Shown piece by piece: positions 1 through 10,428 of a stretch of 64,000 bases of DNA. Every line of letters starts with the position of its first letter. Position 1 is the stretch's first letter. Under the pieces are notes generated by a model. The model was not told the origin of the DNA and did no database searches. It saw only the letters and a program-made list of their open reading frames with translations. The stretch comes from Laguncularia racemosa (Eukaryota > Streptophyta > Magnoliopsida > Myrtales > Combretaceae), in assembly GCA_037954665.1 (NCBI GenBank), contig JBBMOL010000118.1, forward strand, positions 1,302,001 through 1,366,000, given 5' to 3'. The position numbers were made by a program, and so were the translations under genes.

Positions 1-198
1 ATGGATCAATTTCTAGGTTCAGTAGTATATTTTACAGCAATTATTATTTATATTTGTAGTTCTTTAATTTCTATGTTATTCATATGTAAGTATACAAGTA
101 TGTGTAGATGTATATATGTATATACAGGTGTATAATAACACCAACTTTTGAAATGACACTAACTCTCAAGTCTGTCCAGTTATCGCCTCACAAATAAA

Positions 199-1320
199 AT
201 GCCTCCAAGAGGAATTATTGGGTTAAGCTCATCAAAGGGTGCTGGGTGTGGCAACCCAAATGAAGGGAATCTCCATGGTTAGTAGCCACAAAGAGGACAG
301 GGTCAATTTGTAGACCAAGCCGCCTAACTCTTGCAAACTATGAACAACCTAATGGGGTTGTTAACGCCGCAACATCAAGCTTAAAATTCCCCACATAATA
401 GAGTGGCATAGGAACCAATCAATTTAGACATGTTTATTAGGGTGGCAAAAGAGTTCAACCCTAAAGTCAATGACCTAATTGAAGCAAAAATTGGATGTAA
501 GAAATTGAGCTGACCTTTGCTACCTTTTGGGTTCTAGAAGATATAAAGGTAAAGTTGAAGGGGACTACAGTAAGTTGGTGGGCATCTGTTCTTAGTAAAA
601 TAGGAGAATGTATGGATTGGAGAGGGTTCAAAGAACTATTCTACTAGAGATACTTCTTTAGCAATACCAAAAACATAATGGAGAATGAATACTATAATTG
701 TGAACAAGGAGAAGGACAATGGAAGAATATGAGATAGAATTGAATCGCCTAATCCAATTCCTACCTAAAGCGGTCCATGATGATGATAGGTCTAGGGCAA
801 GGAGATTTGTGAGGGGATTGGAGCCAAATCTCCAACATAAAGTTGGATCTTTCCAACTGACCAAATATGCTATAGTGGTTGATAAAGGAAAAATTTTTAA
901 AGCAAAGTAGAAGAAGGACAAAGGAACAACTAAACTGTAGGCCAAGGGTGGCCTTGAGTAAGAGACCAGCCTTTGGTGTGATGGTGCAAGATAAGGGCAA
1001 GAGGCCCCAAACGTTCCAAAATAGACCTTGGGTTTCCACAACTCCTTCTTTACAGATCCGACTAGTGCCATTGGCATTTTCTTCAGCAACCCTTGCAATC
1101 AGATGCACCAAGTGTTATAGGCCCCACGAACCGAGGGACTGTAGATGGTTAGATGGTGCATGTTTCTCCTGTGAAAAGATAGGACACGTAAGCTGAAATT
1201 GAAATCAAAGGTCAATCTTATGGGCATTCTACTATGTGTGTAACTAAAGGGGACACAAGGCAATTAACTGTACTTAAGGTCAAGCAAGAAATTACATAAC
1301 CCTAGCTTAATAGGTAGCAA
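199..1320 (+). pseudogene. gag: Tekay 1 gag (capsid and nucleocapsid), broken
   Basis: Structural protein that would package element RNA in cytoplasmic particles. The ATG at 199 opens a short stretch starting MPPRG, then stops and frame changes. A capsid segment around 436-470 reads RVAKEFNPKVND. The segment at 790-870 (RARRFVRGLEPNLQHKVGSF) recurs in the second Tekay copy at 42.9 kb. Near 1100-1196 are two zinc knuckles: CTKCYRPHEPRDC, then CFSCEKIGH with its last cysteine lost. A third, near 1230-1270, has lost its first cysteine and carries a stop. The frame shifts at least twice, so no full-length protein is possible. Confidence 0.75.
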
Positions 1321-1439
1321 AACCTTCAACAAGGTTATAGACTGGTAGAACATAGACAAGAGAATTCAGACAACAAGTTCCCACCAAGGTGTTTACACTT
1401 CACCAACTGTAGCACCAAGAACTTCCAGATATGGACATA

Positions 1440-1800
1440 ATTGCAAGTATGCTTTAAGTACATGCCTACAATGCCTATGTCTTATTCGATACCGGTGCTT
1501 CTATTTTCTGTGTGTTTGAATCATTTATGCTTGAGTGTGCATTGACTATTGAATGTGGGGATGATCATTTGACTGTTAGTATTCCCTTGGGAGTTAGAGG
1601 GACTTTAGATAGAATCTGCAAAAGAGTAAGAATAGAGATACAAGGCAGGGTAATGCCAGTAGACCTATTGATTATAGAGATGGTGGAGTTTGATATAATC
1701 TTAGAAGTCAATTGATTGTCAAAATACCATGCCACTATTAATTGCCATAACATGGTGGTACCCTTTAACACACTTGGAAGAGATTCCTTTGAGTTTAAGT
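1440..1800 (+). pseudogene. Tekay 1 aspartic protease
   Basis: Retropepsin that would cleave the polyprotein. The active-site triad is visible as DTGAS at about 1487-1503. The C-terminal signature follows at 1660-1780 as VDLLIIEMVEFDIIL and then a decayed 'LGMDWLSKYHA'-like stretch, broken by a TGA where tryptophan is usual (near 1714). The catalytic Asp-Thr-Gly is intact, but the frame is not continuous with gag or RT. Confidence 0.7.
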
Positions 1801-1919
1801 TAGAAGTATAGAGATTAACAAAATTACCTACTTATGAGTTGTGGGGAAAGAGTAGGTTGGCTACTATGACAATTGAGGCCAGTGAAGCAATGCAATTGGA
1901 GACGATGTTTGTAGTGAGG

Positions 1920-3260
1920 GAATTTCTAAATGTATTTCCCTAAGAACTTTCTAGTTTACCCCTAACCATGGAGATTGAGTTCAGCATTGATTTGTGATAG
2001 GGTACTGTACTAATATCTCACCCAATATACAAGATGGCACCAGTTGAGTTAAAAGAGTTAAAGAAACAGCTATAGGACCTACAAGATAAAGGTTTCATAA
2101 GACCCAGTAGATCTCTTTGGGGTGCATTGGTCCTTTTTGTCAAGAGGAAAGATGGAACCATGAGACCGTACATTAACTATAGAGAACTGAACCATGTCAT
2201 CATCAAGAATAAGTATCCTCTCCTTAGAATAGATGACCTATTTGATCAGTTACAGGGAGCTTAAGTATTCTCTAAGATCGACTTGAGGTCAAGATACCAC
2301 CAGCTAAGGATTAGGGAAGAGGATATCTAGAAGACAATCTTTAGTTATTGACATGGGCATTTTAGGTTTGTGGTGATGCATTTCAAGTTAGCTAATGCAC
2401 CTGTAGTTTTTATGGATTTAATGAATAGGGTGTTTAGGGACTTCCTAGATAAATTTGTGATCGTCTTTATAAATGATACCTTGATATATTCCAAGAGCAA
2501 GGAGGAGCATGAAGAACATTTAAGATAGGTGTTGGGCAGTTTGCAAGCAAAGAGACTATATGCCAAATTAAAAAAAAAAAGTGAATTATAGCTAGAATAG
2601 GTGGTTTTCTTAGATCATGTGGTTAAAAAAGATGGAATTTTAGTAAACTCAAGAAAGGTAAGAGTTGTGGTAGATTAGCTCAGACCGAAGATAGTAATAA
2701 ACATAAGAAACTTTTTAGGTTTAGCAAGTTACTACAGAAGGTTTGTAGAGAGATTCTCTAAGATGATGACTCCTTTCACTAGATTAATACAAAAGAAGGT
2801 GAGGTTTGATTGGGATGATAAGTGTGAAGTTAGTTTCTAGAAACTCAAGGAAAAGCTTGTGTCAGCACCAATTCTAGCACTACCTAAGAGTGGGGAAGAG
2901 TTCACTATTTATAGTGATGCTTCAGCCTAAGGGCTAGGTTATGTTTTAATGTAAGGTGGGCAATTTATAGCATATGTATTTTGTTAATTGAAATCATATG
3001 AGAAGAATTATCCAACTTATGATTTAGAATTGGCGATAGCGGTACTGGCACTAAAACTATGGAGACATTACCTGTATAGTGAGAAATGCAAGATTTTCAC
3101 TAACCATAGAAATTTGAAGTATATCTTTACACAAAAGGAGTTGAACATGTGCCAAAGGAGATGGTGGAGTTGATTAAAGATTATGACATAGAAATCCAGT
3201 GCCATCCAAGAGAAGCAAATGTGGTGACAGATGCCTTTAGTAGAAAGAAATAAGGTAATC
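1920..3260 (+). pseudogene. Tekay 1 reverse transcriptase and RNase H
   Basis: Would copy element RNA to DNA and degrade the RNA strand. The RT domain is readable from about 1925 (FLNVFP) through VFSKIDLRSRYHQ (near 2270) and the polymerase box at about 2460, which reads VFIND where FIDD or YVDD is normal, so one catalytic aspartate is lost. The connection domain (GLASYYRRFVERFS) is near 2715 and RNase H starts near 2905 with YSDASA and KNYPTYDLELAIAVLALK. At least ten stops interrupt it, many of them TAG where the family has Gln or Trp. Confidence 0.8.
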
Positions 3261-3479
3261 TAGCTACTTTAATAACATTACAAAGAAAATTGTTAGATGA
3301 TGAGCGCATACTAGAACTAGATATTTTAACTCAAGAAGTTGGAGTGAAGATGGCCACTTTATGCATCTAACCAATTTTAATGGATAGAATTAAGGTTGCA
3401 TAAGTAGAGAATGTGGACATTCAAGAAATCAAGAATAGATTAGAAAAAGGCAAGGCTCATGAATTTAAAATTAACCTAG

Positions 3480-4830
3480 ATGGGGTCTAAAGGAATGGAA
3501 TACGATTATGTGTGCTAAGGGATGTAAAACTGAAGAAAAAAATCATGAAAGAGACACACTACTCTACCTATACAATCCATCCTAAAAGCATTAAGATGTA
3601 CAAATATTTGAAGAGTCACTGTTGGTGTAAGAATATGAAACGGGAGATAATCGAGTATGTAGCAAGGCGTCTCACTTGTCAACAGATCTGAATTGAACAT
3701 CAAAGGCTAGCTAGAGATTTGCAGCCCCTTCGAGTACCTGAGTGGAAATGGGAACGTGTGATGATGAATTTTGTTATGGCCTTCCTAATAACTAAAGAGA
3801 AACAAGATGTAATATGGGTGATAATAGATTGACTAACCAAGTCTGCTCACTTTTTGCCTATCAGAGTGAGATATAAATTAGAGAAATTAGCCAAAATGTA
3901 TATACAGGAGATTGTAAGGTTACATGGAGTGTTAGTAACAATAACCTTTGGTAGAGATACACGGCTTGTAAGAAGATTTTGGAATAGCTTACATAGAGCT
4001 TTAGGCACAAAATTGCAATTTAGTATTGCTTTCCACCTTCAAATAGATGGATAATCTAGGAGAACCATCCAGATCTTAGAGGATTTGCTCAAAGCCTGTA
4101 TGCTAGACCTTGGAGGTAATTGGAATGAACATATACCTTTGGTTGAGTTTTCCTACAACAATAACTATCAGGTAACTATCCAAATGGCCCCTTATGAAGC
4201 TTTTTATGGAAGAAAATGCAGATCTCCGTTATAATGGGATGAAGTGGGGGAAGGATGGATGTTGGGACCGGAATTGGTCTAAGAGATTGTGGATAAGGTA
4301 AAGCTGACAAGATAAAGAATACAGACAACTTAGAGTCGACAAAAGAGCTATGTTAATAAGAGGCAACAACCATTAGAATTCCAGGTAGGAGATAAGGTAT
4401 TGTGAAAAGTTTCTCCCACTAAAGGGGTGATCAACTTTAGTTTGAGAGGGAAGTTAAACAGTAAATATGTGGCCCATTTGAAATTCTGGAAAAGATGGCA
4501 ATATAGCTTATAAGTTGGCTTTACCACTTAGTTTGAATGGGGTACATGATGTATTTTACGTATCTATGTTGAGAAAGTTTTTGCAAAATCCTGATTAAAT
4601 AGTAGCTTTGGAGCCTTTAAATGTATAGCCAAATTTATCCTCTATTGAAAGATTGGTAAGAATTGTGAATGCCAAAGAACAAGTGTTAAGGAGGAAAGTG
4701 ATTCCCTATGTCAAGGTACAATGGATAAGTCAGACTAAACGTGAAGTGGCATAGGAACTAGAAGAAGATAAGCGAAGGAAACATTTAGAAAATTTTCCAA
4801 ACTTAAGTAACTTTCAAGGATGAAAGTTTT
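3480..4830 (+). pseudogene. Tekay 1 integrase with chromodomain-like C terminus
   Basis: Would insert the DNA copy. The zinc-binding region is at 3550-3690 and the catalytic core at 3750-4260 (WERVMMNFV, then VIWVIID). The second catalytic Asp is replaced (TFGRD where SDRD is usual) and the Glu after DGQS is lost near 4050, so the core is inactive. The region at 4640-4830 (LRRKVIPYVKVQW, then ELEED) matches the C-terminal chromodomain-like end of plant chromoviruses. A stop sits just before the purine tract and LTR. Confidence 0.75.
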
Positions 4831-4833
4831 TGT

Positions 4834-4846
4834 AAGGAGGGAAGAA
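4834..4846 (+). promoter_or_regulatory. Polypurine tract of Tekay 1
   Basis: AAGGAGGGAAGAA lies directly before the TG that opens the 3' LTR, where plus-strand DNA synthesis is primed. The position fits the downstream end of pol and the start of the LTR. Only one LTR copy is visible, so the boundary rests on this tract and the TG start. Confidence 0.6.
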
Positions 4847-7800
4847 TGTAAATATATAGTTATATGTTTAGTTATCTAATATTTATTAAAATATAAAACT
4901 AACGTCAAACATATAAATATTCTAAAGACATGGTGGTAATTCAGTCTTTTCTTAATTAGGATATAAGCCCATTTGACCGAGTGCTCCCCTTTTGCCATTT
5001 CCACAAAAGCAATTAAAGAGACACTCTTAGAGACTGACAAGGTGACCTAGAAAACACCCACAAAGACCAATCTGATTTCATCAAGTAAAGGATTCTAATA
5101 ATTAAGATGTTTGTTTCTAATGATGGAATCATGGATTAAAGTAAAATTTATGACATGTTAGAATTTAGAATAAGGAGCAAGACGGAATGAGTGTGGAATC
5201 AAGTGATTTGAGGGTTTGAATCATAGATTAAATCAAGTAAGTGCATCAATTCATATAATGTAATAGATTAACAATTTTTTTTAGATCCCATTAGACTTAA
5301 AATCATAAAAATTAGGTTGATGAACAAATTGAAGAAGAGGAAAAGTGGTTTGTATGGAATAGTGTAGTATACGATCAAGTACACGGGTATATAACTGCCC
5401 ATATAGAAATACAAATGTGTACAAAAAGGTACATGGACAAAAGACATGCCCGTGTACTTCAAAGTGTCAAATTATAAAAATCCACAAAAGGTGCACGGTT
5501 ATAATGCACAACCATGTACCTAACTATGCCAAATTATATGGCCTAATGTACGACCGTGTATCTTGAGAAATTGTTTTACTCAATTTATTTTCTCCCTATT
5601 CAAATCCTGTTAAACCTAAACACCTACACAACCCTAGAATTTCTATCAAAGTATGAGAAGCGATCCTATAATGATTAAGTGAGCAAAATTGAGTAATTTA
5701 GACTAGGGGTGGGAATGCAGGGTAGGCCAACCCACCCAACTTGCAATTTTTTATAGGTTGGGCCAAAAAAATTTGGCCTACCCTGCATGGCCTATGGGTC
5801 GGGGTGGGTTAACTCATTACCAGTGTAGGTTGGCTCGATTGGCCTGCCTAAATTAAAAAAAGAAAAGAAAAGAAAAGAAAAACACAAAAACAATAGGCAA
5901 CTTACATAAGATAGACTTAGACATCACTCATTAGACATTAATTCACGCTTACCCTTGATTCTCACTCAATACTAGTCGTCATTGTCTATCTTTAGTCATT
6001 ATGATTCCAAACCTAGCCACTCCACCTTGTCCAAGACCACTAGCCGCCACATGATACCCATTCATCTTCATCCGAAACCCAAACACGAACCTAACTACTC
6101 CACCTAAACATAAACCCGGAACAAGTCATTGTAGTTGTCACGTCATCTTCCTCATGTCAACCACTCCTCAGTCTTTAGTCATTGTCCACTCGCTTGTCAG
6201 TCACTCATCACTGTCTTTGTTAATCAATCGTGTGTGGTGAGTCCTCCCCATGTAGTTACGTCTTTTTTTTTAAAAAAAAAAAATAGCCAAATTTTGTGCT
6301 ATGGACTTATGGATATGTTGTGGTGTTTGGGTTAAGGTTTAGGGTTCGAGTTTAGAGTTGGGGATTAGGGTTTAGGAAAGAAAGAGAAAAATCTATGATC
6401 TATTGAGTACTGATCTGATTTGTACGATGTTGCTCTAGTGATATGTGTGTGTTGGCTTACATGGTATAGTAAGTTTGTAATGTACATTATATGTTGTGGA
6501 GTAATAGGGATAATTTCATAAATATGTAGAGGAGTATAAATAAAGAGAAGTAGCAAACCTAATTTGATATTATATGGATGCTGGATATTTAAAATCCTAG
6601 AAAAGAAAGGATGAGACCTTAATTAATAATGGAGGAATATGGAAAGAAAAAGAGAGAGCAGAGATTACCTTAGAGTCAAAGAAATGAAATGATTGCAAAA
6701 AGAAAATGATATGTGACAAAGGGAGACTCAATGAAAAAGACTTTGTAATTTTGTAATATAAAACTGGAAAAAAAAACATTTTGTATGAATTGGTGGGCCA
6801 GCCCACATTAGCCTGCAAGGTGAGCCAAGTTAGCTTCTTTAGCCTACCTAAGGTGTGGGCCATCGCAAGTCGGCTCGCTTTAACCCGCAGGTTTCTGTAG
6901 GTTAGGGTGGGTCAACCTGTTTGACCCACATTCCTACCTTTGATTTAGATGATGCTAAGACTAGTATTAAGAGTAAATTCTTTACATTTTGACATATTTT
7001 AGTTTAACTATTAGTCAAGGACAAGTCGTGCATAAAACTACCCTTTCAAGTATGTGTAATCTTTGTTGTTACTTGTGATTGTTAGGATAGTTGTGGAATT
7101 AGAATAATTTATAATGGATAGGATTAAGCTTCTTATTGGTTGTGCTTGGTTCGACCTAAGGGCCCCTAGTGGCAAATCCTTAAGGAACACCCCAATGATC
7201 TTTATATAATGTTATCCCTAATGGAGTTGTGCATTGAAATGATTTGGGCAGATTTAAGGACTCATAAGTGTTAGGGCCTGTAGTGGCAGTTCTCAACACC
7301 GTACCATGTATTAAGTATATATGTATGGTTTGGCGAGGTCACGAGTACTCCTTTGTTGTTTTATGTGCTCAATGAAATAATAACCTGTTGTATGATTGTT
7401 GTTATTTGCATTGATGCATGTGACTTAACTTATGCTTAATTATGTGCATGTGCTTATGGGTTATACATACTAGGCATTAGCTCACTCAAGGATTTTTTTT
7501 TTTTTAGCTACATACATAGATGAATATGCTTCCTATGACGAAGACCTAGGGTCAAATGTACAAGAAAGGGATGACGTAAATTTCTATTATTACTATGACG
7601 ATTAAGTAAAGAAAGAAATTAGAGTTCTTTATATGTTTTGAATGGTGATTTCTATTAGAGTATAATAAGGTAGTACATTTCTAGAAGTCCAACTGTTTCT
7701 AAACTTTGATTAAGAATGATGTACTAAGATTTTTTTTCAAGAGTTTGATGGTTGTAATGGGATTTACCTAAAGTTATTATGAATATTGTTATATGAATTA

Positions 7801-7922
7801 TTTCAATTGTAAGTAACAATTACTACAGGTTATAGGAGATTAATTGAGTTAAGAGCCTTAATGTGTCTTTACCTAATGAGGACACGTGACGGGCTGTGGC
7901 ATCTTAGTTTTGGGGCATTACA
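4847..7922 (+). repeat. 3' LTR of Tekay 1
   Basis: Starts TGTAAATATA after the purine tract and ends GGGGCATTACA, a common Tekay-type LTR end, followed by L1 coding sequence. Removing the hAT-like insertion and its duplicated 8 bases leaves about 1.83 kb. At 5380-5570 there is a degenerate cluster of ACGGT/ACCGT and GTGTAC motifs. It resembles the ACACGGCCGTGT cluster in the G1 LTRs. No second LTR is in the window to confirm the ends. Confidence 0.65.
5704..6942. mobile_element. hAT-like non-autonomous DNA transposon inside the Tekay 1 LTR
   Basis: The left end reads TAGGGGTGGGAATG and the right end, reverse-complemented, reads CAAAGGTAGGAATG (10 of 14 match). Both are flanked by an 8-base duplication, ATTTAGAC at 5696-5703 and ATTTAGAT at 6943-6950 (one mismatch), the size hAT transposases make. 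The subterminal ~150 bases on both sides hold complementary GGTTGG/GGCC-rich motifs. No transposase is seen, so it would depend on another element. The interior is AT-rich and without a credible frame. Confidence 0.65.
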
Positions 7923-8528
7923 TAGGGGTTTTAATGAAATCTTGGCGAGCAATGAAAGTGGAGGGGGACATAATATTTCTCAATTCCAAGCTCAATTATA
8001 CCAAAAATGCATGAATGGTTGTAGCATGATTGACTTAGGCTATGTAGGGTCTAGATATACTAAGTTAAATAAAAGTAAAAACCTATTGGATTCCATGAAA
8101 AACAAAATTAATAGGCCTTATACCAAGACAAATTAGATAGCCCTATACCTTAAATTAAAACCACGGCACTTGTCTAGCCAACAATTAGTTTCCTACCCAA
8201 TTTTACTATCCACTTATCCTAGGGTAAAATTTAGGCCTCTAAAGCTTAGTCCTTCTAACTTCTAGCTCATGTGGCTAGATCATCCTTTATTTAAATGTTT
8301 TGGCCAAGATAACTAGACCTACCTTAGTTTTTCACTACTTGATAGATGATTATAAGAGGGAATTGAGAGCCTAGAGTCTTATGGTGTATGGGACACTACA
8401 TCAGAAAAAGAAAGCTACAACCAAGTTAATTAAGGATGCACAAAGCAAGATTTCGTAATGCCCCTCCTTAAACTCTTACTAATAGGGGAAAATTCTTTAA
8501 CGAAAAGTTTAAATGGCTAAATTCTAAA
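7923..8528 (+). pseudogene. L1 LINE endonuclease domain fragment (piece 1 of 3)
   Basis: Frame from 7924 reads GFNEILASNESGGG, then CMNGCSMIDLGYVGSRYT, matching the apurinic endonuclease part of plant L1 ORF2 (normally GDFNEIL ... IDLGF.G..FTW). Past the stop at 8134 the next segment (near 8225-8310) reads RVKFRPLKLSPSNF and MWLDHPLFKCF, the family's linker before RT. The start is cut by the Tekay 1 LTR and the end by the insertion at 8529. The last five bases, CTAAA, are the target duplication. Several stops make it non-functional. Confidence 0.75.
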
Positions 8529-8697
8529 TGATGTGCTCAAATCCAAGATTAAGTACATATAAAAACCAATTTGAAAGACAATCCAACAATGTCAATCAAA
8601 CTAGTCTCAATCACATAAACGATGCCGTCAATTTCCAATGAATTTAACCAATTCTTCAATTATGATGTGTTTGAATCTTAAATCCAAATATGATATA

Positions 8698-8709
8698 GCT
8701 CTGATACCA
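8698..8709 (-). promoter_or_regulatory. Primer-binding site, initiator Met-tRNA type
   Basis: The - strand reads TGGTATCAGAGC, the usual complement to the 3' end of initiator methionine tRNA, six bases after the LTR end at 8716. G2 has the same arrangement: LTR end CACATCA, a short T-rich spacer, then a TGTTATCAGAGC site. Confidence 0.7.
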
Positions 8710-9307
8710 AAAAGATGATGTGCCTAAAATCACTTATAAGCACAATCAAAAGACTTAAGAAAAACAATCTCAAGTCAAGGCAAAACCGGATCCACAAAGG
8801 GCAATTTCACGTGAACCCTAATTAAGATATAAGGAAATCCAAAAGTTCAAAGATATAATTGTAATACCACAATGATAATATCTTCTAACAACACTCTAAT
8901 CTCATATAATCCACGAAGATAATCCACAAATGTCAAAGAAAACCTCAATTCCAAGAACTCCTTTCCAACAGTGAAGTACACGTTTTCAAGGGAATTCTTC
9001 AATGAAGATTCAAATTCAATTGCAAAGTACTTCAAATAAACACAATAATTCGTGAACAATAAGATGTATTTCTGACCAAGAACTATCTCGATTCAACCCT
9101 AGATATGACACACTAGAGAAGAAAAGAAATCACAACAAAATGAAATTGATACAACTTACAATTTCAAGATGTTGCACTCGCCACAATTTCAACTCTTGGG
9201 ATTGAAATTGATAAGAGTTTAGATGACAATTAGGAACCCTAATTCTCACGTGAAAAGAAGTGTTTGTTCTGCAAAAATAAGCCTCCTCAAATCCTCTCTT
9301 AAGCAAG

Positions 9308-9315
9308 TATTTATA
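9308..9315 (-). promoter_or_regulatory. LTR TATA box of the miniature element
   Basis: TATAAATA on the - strand inside AAGTATAAATACTTGC, the same context as the G2 LTR TATA boxes at 54.46 and 60.45 kb. Copies of CCGGC lie upstream at 9480-9530. Confidence 0.5.
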
Positions 9316-9755
9316 CTTGCTACTCCTAGGGTTAAAAAGTGGTCAAAATTACAAGTTTGCCACTTTTAAGATGGCTAGTCCTAAAATGAAAATTACAAGG
9401 AAATAAAAGTGTTCCAAAATGATTACAACATAAATAGTCCATGCAAATGAAAAATATATAAAAGAAATTGGTCTTCAAGATGCCGGTCTTCTATAGGATT
9501 CATCGGCTCAACTCATCGCCGGTTCAGGTCGGTCCATGGATAACCCACAAGTTGAGTCTGAGGGAGTTTGTCCATTGCCCCATAAAATATGATAAGTGTG
9601 CCTGTTAGAAAACACAATACAAGAATAATAGAAAAGAGGTTAATTTATAAATAATTCCGGGGTCGATCTGCTCAAAATGGGCCCTCATCGCCAAAATTCG
9701 AATTCCTTTAGTTCTTGCCCTAATGATAGGTCTTGTCGGATTTTGATTCCTATCA

Positions 9756-10428
9756 CTAAACCAAAAAGAAAAGTTATGGGCAACAAATGCACAACTCAAA
9801 TGGATGGTGGAAGGAGAAAGGAACATTAAATTCTTCCACTTGAATACCATTGCTAGAAGATCATGATCTAAGATACTAAGGTTATTTGATTTGCAGGGGA
9901 ACTAGGTCTAAGAGAAATCAAGCTTGTAGAACCTATACCTTAACTTAGGTGGTTTGTTATGGGTAATCTCATATCAAGTGATGTAAAGGAAATTCTTGAA
10001 ACAAGGTGGTCCCCAATAAAAAATTTGTAGCTCTTATTCCCAAGTTTATGGTGTGAAAAACTTTAAAGACTTCAAGTCAACTAGTGTTTGTATAACATTA
10101 TACATAGTGGTTATGAAAATTCTAATAATCAAGCTCCAACCTTATCTAAATGACATCATTAGCACAACCCAAACTATTTTCATTCATTCTTGGAAGATGT
10201 GCTTCAACTAATGTGATTGTCATTCAAGAGTTTATGCACTCTCTGAAGAAAAAGAAGGGTGAAAAGTGATAAATGATTGTTAAACTCGATTTGGAGAAAG
10301 CATACAACTAAATGTAATGGAACTTCATTAGGAACATCTTTGTTTCCTTAAACTTTTCCTTACTCTAGATTGACCTAATTGGCTTTAGTTTAGCCTTTAC
10401 GAGTTTTGCAGTATTGTTGAATAAAACT
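9756..10428 (+). pseudogene. L1 LINE reverse transcriptase, N-terminal half (piece 2 of 3)
   Basis: Reads KWMVEGERNIKFFHLNTIAR near 9797-9855, the family's 'WL.EGDRNTKFFH' motif. Near 10110-10170 is RLKPYLNDIISTTQTIFI, and near 10270-10330 is KLDLEKAYN followed by a stop and MEWNFIRNI, the first RT boxes (normally K.DLEKAYDR..W.F). The frame breaks several times. It stops at 10428, where the next LTR insertion begins; the last five bases are the target duplication AAACT. Confidence 0.8.

Larger units (their letters stand above)
1..7922 (+). mobile_element. Ty3/gypsy Tekay/Del-type chromovirus (Tekay 1), 5' end off window, decayed
   Basis: Gag, protease, RT, RNase H, integrase and a chromodomain-like tail follow in that order on the + strand, then a purine tract and a ~3 kb LTR. 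That order, the gag zinc-knuckle pattern and the long LTR fit the Tekay/Del chromovirus lineage. The 5' LTR and primer-binding site lie left of the window; bases 1-198 look like leader and hold no gene. Stop codons and frameshifts break every domain, so the copy is dead. After the LTR the sequence goes straight into an L1 endonuclease domain, so the element most likely inserted into that L1. The left target duplication is not visible. Confidence 0.85.
8529..9755 (-). mobile_element. Miniature LTR element: one LTR, a PBS and a short stub, related to G2
   Basis: Bounded by CTAAA on both sides (8524-8528 and 9756-9760), and L1 coding resumes just beyond. On the - strand an LTR runs from 9755 (TGATAGGAATCAAAA) to 8716 (TTAGGCACATCA). 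These ends match those of the G2 LTR. A primer-binding site follows at 8709-8698, then ~170 bases ending GAGCACATCA at 8529. No coding internal region and no full second LTR remain. The LTR has a TATA motif and a pol-tail-like frame, annotated separately. Alternative: a solo LTR carrying an internal PBS-like match. Confidence 0.65.

Noticed and set aside
8698..8709. TGGTATCAGAGC sites considered as tRNA gene remnants
   Set aside because: Each lies just after an LTR end and lacks tRNA arms; they are primer-binding sites.
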